Assembly (NCBI GenBank): GCA_014804355.1
Contig: JAAUZY010000031.1
Coordinates: 1-48,759 of the forward strand
Source: Lachnospiraceae bacterium
GTDB lineage: Bacteria > Bacillota > Clostridia > Lachnospirales > Lachnospiraceae
Direction of reading: 5' to 3'
DNA: 48,759 nucleotides
Part shown: one piece after another, positions 43,420-48,759 of the stretch
How the letters are laid out: each line of letters starts with the position of its first letter
Position numbering within the stretch: position 1 is the first letter of the stretch
Position numbers and translations under genes: made by a program
The notes under the pieces: model-generated
The model's input: only the letters and a program-made list of their open reading frames with translations
Database searches by the model: none
Told to the model about the DNA's origin: nothing

Positions 43420-44205
43420 TCAGTAAATGTCTTTACGACTGTATTTCACATATGCGAAGATAATTCCGATTATGGCAAATGCCATTCCGAGTATAACCTT
43501 TCCGGTATCCAAACTCATAGTAGCAATAAGATCGGCTCCCTCGGCATATCCGAAGGGAGTGATATATTTTAAAAACTCCGCATTCTCTGAAATATTGGCG
43601 ACAATATTCAGAAAATACATGACTGTGGCGATTCCAAGTCCGATACCGAGGCTGCCATGCCTCATAAAAGCGGAAATTCCGAAGCAGATACATGCCAACT
43701 CAATCTGCACAAAGAAATAAGACAAATGCAGCAAGCCGATCTCATTCCAGGGAATATCTTCACCGATTGCAGCTATGGATGTGATTGCCACTATAAATAC
43801 AGCGATATTCATGCTCAGTATCTGCAGCACAACAGATGCCAGTTTTCCTGTAATAATGCGTACCCTGCTCACCGGATGGGTCAGCAGAAATTCCGCCGTT
43901 CGTTCTTTCTCTTCTTTAGCAAGTGCGCCAATTCCCAGCAACGCGGCGAAGAAAGCCCCGCCCAGACCTAAGATATTACCGCACTCGACGGCATAGAAGC
44001 CGATCAGTGTACCGAAGTTCAGCCGGTCCATGCCAAAGGCGGCGGTAAATGAGCCCATGGAGGAAAACATGTCGTTTACACCTTCCATTTCGCTCTCCAT
44101 TTCCGGATACATAAATACACATATAGCGACAAAAAATCCGATGGAGATCGTCCAGATCAACAGGGATTTCCAACCCTGCCTTAATTCATGTTTTATCAAT
44201 GTCAT
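43420..44205 (-). CDS. ABC-2 type transporter permease
   Basis: 261 residues with six hydrophobic segments and the ABC-2 feature LAKEEKERTAEFLLTHPVSR between helices 2 and 3. It should pair with the ATPase encoded just upstream (4-nt ATGA overlap). Substrate not inferable; exporters under TetR control often handle toxic compounds or lipids. Confidence 0.88.
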   Translation of the reverse strand: MTLIKHELRQGWKSLLIWTISIGFFVAICVFMYPEMESEMEGVNDMFSSMGSFTAAFGMDRLNFGTLIGFYAVECGNILGLGGAFFAALLGIGALAKEEKERTAEFLLTHPVSRVRIITGKLASVVLQILSMNIAVFIVAITSIAAIGEDIPWNEIGLLHLSYFFVQIELACICFGISAFMRHGSLGIGLGIATVMYFLNIVANISENAEFLKYITPFGYAEGADLIATMSLDTGKVILGMAFAIIGIIFAYVKYSRKDIY

Positions 44206-45098
44206 AATTTCACGGTTCCTTTCTTATCTTGAGAAGATTCATAGTAGTGCATAAAGATTTCCTCCAGATCCGGTTCCGATATGGCAAGATCGGTTATTTC
44301 TCCTTCGCTGAGTGTCTTAAGCAGTTGTTTGATATCGCCGCTGTAGAGAAAGCTTGTGGTACCTTTTGATTCCTCAAGATTGCGGATGAATTCGGATGGA
44401 TGAACCGATATTTTTCCCTGAACCGAAACCCGTTTGGCATTGGTCCTGGATAAAGCTTCTACGCTGTCGCAGGCAATGATGCGTCCTTCGCGGATAATGG
44501 CAGCTCGTGTACAGTTGTGTTGAATCTCTGACAGGATATGGCTCGAGAGAAATATAGCTGTGCCCTGTCGGTTTCTTTCTTCCAGAATGGCAAAAAATTC
44601 GTGCTGCATTAGGGGATCAAGACCGCTGGTAGGCTCGTCTAAGATTAAGAGATCCGGTGTGTGTTGGAGCGCACAGACGATTGCCACTTTCTTGCGGTTT
44701 CCGAAGGATAATTCCGATACTCTGCGGGACAGGTTAAGCTGCAGACGGTCACATAGGACGGCAGCCTCCCGTGAACAATCTCTTTTCCGCAGGTCGGCGG
44801 ACAGCTTCAGGATATCTTTGACTTTTGCGCCCGAATAAAATATTGCCTCTGAGGGGAGATAGCCGACCTTGGATAAGACGGCCTTCCGATCATTACGGAT
44901 GTCCATGCCGAAAAACTGTGCGGAGCCGGAATCGGGGGAGATCAATCCTAGCAGTGTTCGAATTGTTGTTGATTTACCCGCACCGTTGGGTCCGATATAG
45001 CCGAAGAATTCCCCTTCCTGTACCGTCAGGCTCAGGTCAATGATCCCTCTGGATTTTCCGTAACATTTTGTTAAGTTTGAAATTTGGATTGCGTTCAT
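44202..45098 (-). CDS. ABC transporter ATP-binding protein
   Basis: 298 residues. Walker A GPNGAGKS (36-43), signature region VSELSFGNRKKVAIV (LSFGN instead of LSGGQ), Walker B LLILDEPTSGLDP and the switch His in FLSSHILSEI. A C-terminal about 80 residues follow, as in ABC-2 exporter ATPases. AAAGGGGAG precedes the ATG. Third gene of a TetR-ATPase-permease operon. Confidence 0.93.
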   Translation of the reverse strand: MNAIQISNLTKCYGKSRGIIDLSLTVQEGEFFGYIGPNGAGKSTTIRTLLGLISPDSGSAQFFGMDIRNDRKAVLSKVGYLPSEAIFYSGAKVKDILKLSADLRKRDCSREAAVLCDRLQLNLSRRVSELSFGNRKKVAIVCALQHTPDLLILDEPTSGLDPLMQHEFFAILEERNRQGTAIFLSSHILSEIQHNCTRAAIIREGRIIACDSVEALSRTNAKRVSVQGKISVHPSEFIRNLEESKGTTSFLYSGDIKQLLKTLSEGEITDLAISEPDLEEIFMHYYESSQDKKGTVKL

Positions 45099-45124
45099 AA
45101 AGCTCCCCTTTTCTGCAAGTCAAT

Positions 45125-45733
45125 TTATTGTTTGGTGTAGACTGTCTTCCAGAAGTCAATGATTTTAATAAAGTCCGCTTCCATTTCATCGGCGTCCACG
45201 CCGCCCTGCTGAACTTTTTCCCACAGATAACCTTCCGAAGCCCAGTACATAGTCCGATACATCATCTGCAGATCGAGCCCCGGAATAAATTGTTCGGGGT
45301 CCAGCGCTGCTAAGACAGGACTTGCCTTAAAATCGGTATATTTTGCAATTAATTTTTGAAGGTCTTCACATACGTCGGGATCTTTTTCATAGTATGATTT
45401 GACAACGAAAGCCCCCAAGTCGGGATAGCGGCGCATAACGTCCGCTTTTATTTTTAATCCCTTGTACATCATTTCAAAGAGATCATTCGGGACAAAAGAA
45501 AGATTCTTTTCGAGGGCTTCTGTGGTGGCCTTCATACATTGGTCCCAGAGGAAAAAGTACAGCTCCCTTTTGTTATAAAAATAATGAAAGAGCAGGGATT
45601 TGCTGATTCCTGCGGCAGCCGCGATCTCGCTCATAGGACTTTTCTTGTAGCAGTTTTCTGAAAATACACGAAATCCGGCGTTGATGATTGCTTCCTGTTT
45701 TGCCTTCGGCAATGAAAAAAATTTATCGTTCAT
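45125..45733 (-). CDS. TetR/AcrR-family transcriptional regulator
   Basis: 202 residues. N-terminal HTH: KQEAIINAGFRVFSENCYKK, SEIAAAAGISKSLLFHYFYN, KRELYFFLWDQC. The C-terminal ligand domain is variable. AAGGAG precedes the ATG. A perfect palindrome just upstream is its likely operator, so it should repress itself and the downstream ABC genes (26-nt gap). Confidence 0.93.
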   Translation of the reverse strand: MNDKFFSLPKAKQEAIINAGFRVFSENCYKKSPMSEIAAAAGISKSLLFHYFYNKRELYFFLWDQCMKATTEALEKNLSFVPNDLFEMMYKGLKIKADVMRRYPDLGAFVVKSYYEKDPDVCEDLQKLIAKYTDFKASPVLAALDPEQFIPGLDLQMMYRTMYWASEGYLWEKVQQGGVDADEMEADFIKIIDFWKTVYTKQ

Positions 45734-45745
45734 AATACTCCTTTA

Positions 45746-45766
45746 TATTAACCGCTGCGGTTAATA
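45746..45766. promoter_or_regulatory. Perfect 21-bp palindrome, probable TetR operator
   Basis: Arms TATTAACCGC and GCGGTTAATA around a central T. It lies 12 bp upstream of the tetR start codon and 2-3 bp from its ribosome binding site. The position and the size fit a TetR dimer site used for autoregulation. Confidence 0.75.
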
Positions 45767-45844
45767 CTCATGATAACTCCGTTGACCGTTTTTGAGAAGA
45801 CCGGTTGTAAATTGTATAAAATAATAACAAGAAAAGTTATTGTT

Positions 45845-45882
45845 AAGTAAAGTTATTTTGATGTATCAAAATAACTTTACTT
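45845..45882. promoter_or_regulatory. Long palindrome upstream of first DUF4143 ATPase
   Basis: Perfect 17-bp arms 45845-45861 and 45866-45882 around TGTA. It starts 113 bp before the first DUF4143 gene. A weak promoter, TTTACT (45876-45881), 17 bp, TATTAT (45899-45904), would have its -35 inside the right arm. There is no T-tail typical of a terminator. Confidence 0.7.
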
Positions 45883-45957
45883 TTCTGATGAATTATTCTA
45901 TTATAAATACATATAATAGATTAAATAAGTCAAAAAATACTCTTATGAGGGATTCAT

Positions 45958-47151
45958 ATGATTATTCGAGAAAAAATTTTAAAAAAAATACGTCCGTTTT
46001 ATGACAGTGAATTAATAAAGGTTCTGATTGGTCTGCGGCGGTCCGGAAAGTCGGTTATTTTGCAGCAGATTATGGACGAGCTTATAGAAAATGGTGTTGA
46101 GGCGTCGCAGATTATTTATATAAATTTTGAGGATTTTCAATATTCATTTATTACTGGGGCAGAACAACTATATAAATATATCTGCGATCAAAGAAAAAAT
46201 GAAAAAAAGTATTATATGTTTTTTGATGAAATTCAAATGGTAAATGAATTTGAAAGAGTCATTAATTCATTCAGAGCCACATGGGACGTAAGTATCTTTA
46301 TCACCGGTTCTAACGGGAAACTTTTATCGGGGGAGCTGGCAACGCTCTTATCGGGAAGATATGTAAGTTTTCGGGTAACGCCGTTTTCTTTTGTTGAATA
46401 TTGTGAAATCAAGCGAATTGAAGGACCTTCAGATGAAGATCTGATAGAATATATGAATTGGGGAGGTATGCCGCAGCGGTTTTCCATGAAAAGCGAAAGT
46501 GAGACGAGGACTTTTTTGTACGATCTGTATAATTCTATTGTCCTGCGTGATATCGTCCAGAGAACGGGGGCGAAGGAGGTTGATTTGATCAACCGCATTA
46601 TGGAGTATCTTATGCTGAACCCTTCCCAAACATTTTCGGCAAAAGGAATCTCAAATTACTTTAAGAGTGTAGATCGTACAATCAGTGCGCAGACATTATA
46701 TAATTATCTCGACCATATACAGACCTCATTGATTGTAAGCAAAGCGCAGCGTTATGATATTCGCGGAAAACAATTGCTTACAACATTGGATAAATATTTT
46801 CTGACGGATTTGGGATTAGGACGTATTCATAACAGTGGTTACAAGTTAGAAATGGGAGCAATGCTTGAAAATATTGTATACAATGAACTTAGGGATCGTG
46901 ATTATGAGGTGTATGTCGGAAAGATACCAAATGGTGAAGTGGATTTCGTCGCAGTGAAAGGTGATAAGAGAGAATATTATCAGGTAGCATATTATTTGGC
47001 AGAGCAGTCCGTAATTGACAGAGAATTCGGCGCTTATAAAGCGGTTGCCGACAATTATCCGAAATATGTTATCTCTATGGATAAGTTTGATTTTTCGAGG
47101 GATGGGATTGTTCACAAGAATGTAATAGCGTTCTTAATGGAAGTTATATAG
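45958..47151 (+). CDS. AAA_14/DUF4143 ATPase 1 (degenerate nuclease-like domain)
   Basis: 397 residues. AAA_14 ATPase: Walker A GLRRSGKS (25-32), Walker B MFFDEIQM (D90/E91), sensor ITGSN. Middle winged-helix-like region (about 215-260, SAKGISNYF...SAQTLYNYLDHI). C-terminal DUF4143 domain with a restriction-endonuclease-like pattern, E304, D329 (GEVDF), then YQVAYYL; the Lys of the E-x-K motif is missing. The function of these ATPases is not established. AGGG lies upstream of the ATG. It is preceded by a long palindrome. Confidence 0.88.
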   Translation: MIIREKILKKIRPFYDSELIKVLIGLRRSGKSVILQQIMDELIENGVEASQIIYINFEDFQYSFITGAEQLYKYICDQRKNEKKYYMFFDEIQMVNEFERVINSFRATWDVSIFITGSNGKLLSGELATLLSGRYVSFRVTPFSFVEYCEIKRIEGPSDEDLIEYMNWGGMPQRFSMKSESETRTFLYDLYNSIVLRDIVQRTGAKEVDLINRIMEYLMLNPSQTFSAKGISNYFKSVDRTISAQTLYNYLDHIQTSLIVSKAQRYDIRGKQLLTTLDKYFLTDLGLGRIHNSGYKLEMGAMLENIVYNELRDRDYEVYVGKIPNGEVDFVAVKGDKREYYQVAYYLAEQSVIDREFGAYKAVADNYPKYVISMDKFDFSRDGIVHKNVIAFLMEVI

Positions 47152-47313
47152 CATTCTTATACAAGGTTGTCACTATGAACATGGAGCCATGTGGGATCGC
47201 AGGAGTATTGGGAGATGATTGGGGAATAGGAAAATGAAACATGGGAAGACTTTGAATATGAGTATGTTGGAAAAATTCTTTTACATGTAACAAAGGGTTA
47301 ATATATTCGTATA

Positions 47314-47343
47314 TTGACAGCCAAGAATAATTTAGGATAAAAT
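47314..47343 (+). promoter_or_regulatory. Promoter of second DUF4143 ATPase
   Basis: TTGACA (47314-47319), 18-bp spacer, TAAAAT (47338-47343). The -10 box lies in the left arm of the 42-bp palindrome and the expected start point falls near its centre, so binding there would block transcription. Confidence 0.65.
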
Positions 47344-47370
47344 AAAGTATACTTTATTTTATCCTAAATT
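47329..47370. promoter_or_regulatory. Perfect 42-bp palindrome upstream of second DUF4143 ATPase
   Basis: Every one of 21 base pairs on each side of the centre (between 47349 and 47350) is symmetric; core GTATAC, ends AATTTAGG and CCTAAATT. It ends 18 bp before the ATG. Its sequence differs from the palindrome at 45845. With no loop and no T-tail it is more likely a protein binding or cleavage site than a terminator. Confidence 0.8.
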
Positions 47371-47388
47371 TATGAAAAGGGGAAATCG

Positions 47389-48615
47389 ATGCAGTATATA
47401 GAACGTACATTGGAACGCAAATTTTTGCATATGAATTCTTTTTTTAAAGCAGTACTCGTGACAGGCGCAAGACAGGTGGGAAAGACTACATTGCTGAAAC
47501 ATCTGGCGGCAGAGCAGAACCGCACCTATGTTTCCATGGACCACACTATGGTGAGAGCGCTTGCGAAATCAGATCCGGTATTGTTTTTTCAAACATATAA
47601 ACCGCCGATTATTATTGATGAGATACAGAAAACGCCGGAGTTGTTTGAGCAGATTAAGATTATGTGTGATGAGAGTGATGAGCGGGGACTATTCTGGCTG
47701 ACCGGCTCACAGCAGTATCATATGATGAAAAATATCCGCGAAACACTGGCAGGCAGGATTGGAATTTTAGAGCTGTACAGCTTATCAAAAAATGAAACGG
47801 AAGGATTAATTTTTCCGAATGAATTGGATTTTTCTTTAGATTGTCTGCTGGCGAGACAACCGCTTGTGAAAAAAAATGATATTGAAGATGTGTTTGAACA
47901 TATCTGGCGGGGCGGGATGCCGGATGCATTGCGGGCGGATGCGGAACAACGACAGGAGTATTTTAATTCTTATATTGAAACATATCTTATGCGGGATGTG
48001 TCTGAGGAGGGAGGTATTACTGATTCGATTCGGTTCCGCAAATTCTTAAATGCATGTGCTGCCTTGACAGCACAACAGGTTAATTACAAGACTTTGGCAG
48101 ACGCTGCGGAAATCTCTCAGCCGACGGCAAAAGAATGGTTGCGTCTTTTGCATGGACTAGGCATTATTTATCTTTTACAGCCCTATGCCAATAATGAGTT
48201 GAAGCGGCTTACAAAAACCCCGAAACTGTATTTCTGTGATACCGGTTTATGCGCTTATTTATCTATGTGGCTGACCAGAGATACCCTGATGAATGGAGCG
48301 GCAAGCGGACATTATTTTGAAAATTATGTGGTGATTGAATTATTAAAGAATTATACTTACGCGTCTTCTAAAGCATGTTTAACATACTATCGGGATTCCA
48401 ATGCAAAGGAGATAGACATTTTTGTGGAAGAAAACGGAGTGATTCATCCGTTGGAGATTAAAAAATCTGCGAATCCGGACAGACGGGAAATAAAAAAATT
48501 TGAGGTGCTGGACCGTGTGGAAGCAGTGCGCGGGGATGGTGGGATTGTGTGCATGTGCGAGGAAGTTATTCCGATTAATAAAAGTAATTCTTTTATTCCG
48601 TGTAATCTGATTTAA
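47389..48615 (+). CDS. AAA_14/DUF4143 ATPase 2 (intact nuclease-like motif)
   Basis: 408 residues. Walker A GARQVGKT (26-33), Walker B IIIDEIQK (74-81), sensor LTGSQ, AGRIGILELYSLS, MRDVSEEGG, a winged-helix-like segment (about 228-262, TLADAAEISQPTAKEWLRLL) and a C-terminal domain with E311, D343 (KEIDIF) and E356-I-K358, a complete PD-(D/E)xK set. AAAAGGGG precedes the ATG. It is only distantly like ATPase 1. The role is unknown; the architecture suggests an ATP-driven DNA-binding protein with a possible nuclease domain. Confidence 0.88.
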   Translation: MQYIERTLERKFLHMNSFFKAVLVTGARQVGKTTLLKHLAAEQNRTYVSMDHTMVRALAKSDPVLFFQTYKPPIIIDEIQKTPELFEQIKIMCDESDERGLFWLTGSQQYHMMKNIRETLAGRIGILELYSLSKNETEGLIFPNELDFSLDCLLARQPLVKKNDIEDVFEHIWRGGMPDALRADAEQRQEYFNSYIETYLMRDVSEEGGITDSIRFRKFLNACAALTAQQVNYKTLADAAEISQPTAKEWLRLLHGLGIIYLLQPYANNELKRLTKTPKLYFCDTGLCAYLSMWLTRDTLMNGAASGHYFENYVVIELLKNYTYASSKACLTYYRDSNAKEIDIFVEENGVIHPLEIKKSANPDRREIKKFEVLDRVEAVRGDGGIVCMCEEVIPINKSNSFIPCNLI

Positions 48616-48650
48616 AAATAATAGAAAAAGTTATTGAAGGAGAAAGCAGG

Positions 48651-48759
48651 ATGACAGAACAACAAAGCAGAATATATTATGCGGACGACGTGATAACAAT
48701 TCGTGACATGAGAGAGGAAGACGCGCCGATTATCACGCAGGAGGAGATTGCACAAGGGT
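48651..48759 (+). CDS. GNAT-like acetyltransferase, N-terminal fragment (runs off the window)
   Basis: 36 codons visible, starting MTEQQSRIYYADDVITIRDM and continuing REEDAPIITQEEIAQG. The ITIRDMREEDA pattern is typical of the first strand and helix of GNAT proteins. AAGGAG (48637-48642) lies 8 nt before the ATG. The acetyl-CoA motif is outside the window, so the family call is tentative. Confidence 0.6.
   Translation, partial: MTEQQSRIYYADDVITIRDMREEDAPIITQEEIAQG

Overview
This 48.8 kb window looks like the origin-proximal region of a spore-forming, low-GC member of the Clostridia, most likely family Lachnospiraceae. The reasons are the gene order next to the origin (DnaA boxes, then rpmH, rnpA, yidD, yidC, jag, mnmE, mnmG, rsmG, then parAB with parS sites), the presence of DUF4446 and DUF3881 genes, sporulation genes (yabP, yabQ, spoIIE, a CotS-like protein), strong AGGAGG ribosome binding sites and many rho-independent terminators. 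Species is not determinable from the sequence alone.

Layout. Positions 1-650 are AT-rich and noncoding, with at least five DnaA-box-like 9-mers, and are the probable oriC; dnaA itself is not in the window and would be expected to the left, divergent. Positions 651-7966 are the rpmH-to-rsmG block (ribosomal protein, tRNA processing, membrane insertion, tRNA wobble modification, 16S methylation). Positions 7987-13568 hold a B12-binding radical SAM protein, an anchored alpha/beta hydrolase on the minus strand, and a small operon of a soluble DegS-like histidine kinase, a LuxR-type response regulator and a HAD hydrolase. Positions 13603-18235 are the chromosome segregation block: two perfect parS sites plus degenerate ones, a GNAT gene, a large folded noncoding element, then parA, parB, a DUF4446 protein and an HD-GYP protein. 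Positions 18275-25683 carry serS, DUF3881, tRNA-Arg(CCT), an exonuclease, a D,D-carboxypeptidase, trmB, trxA, a CPA2 antiporter and tRNA-Pro(CGG). Positions 25835-32560 carry a GH3 beta-glucosidase, a small unknown protein, the CCA-adding enzyme, a CotS-like protein and a PEGA lipoprotein. Positions 32592-40877 are the conserved mazG-hup-rqcP-yabP-yabQ-divIC-spoIIE-tilS-hpt-ftsH block known from Bacillus, here joining translation quality control, sporulation, division and tRNA maturation. After ftsH come a candidate C-rich small RNA, a GH13 glycosidase and a TetR-controlled ABC-2 exporter.

The right end (45734-48615) is the least ordinary part. Two unrelated-in-sequence AAA_14/DUF4143 ATPases stand in tandem. 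Each is preceded by its own long perfect DNA palindrome (38 bp region with 17-bp arms; 42 bp uninterrupted) that overlaps a plausible promoter. This suggests self-regulating or site-recognising ATPase modules of unknown purpose. Other items deserving attention are a 56-bp element at 36802 with 13-bp terminal inverted repeats and an exact 8-bp flanking direct repeat (a MITE-like insertion), a 150-nt folded element upstream of parA, and paired perfect hairpins at 28456-28527.

No CRISPR array, prophage, transposase gene or rRNA gene was seen. Sites and coordinates were read by eye; family assignments come from motif recognition without database searches.
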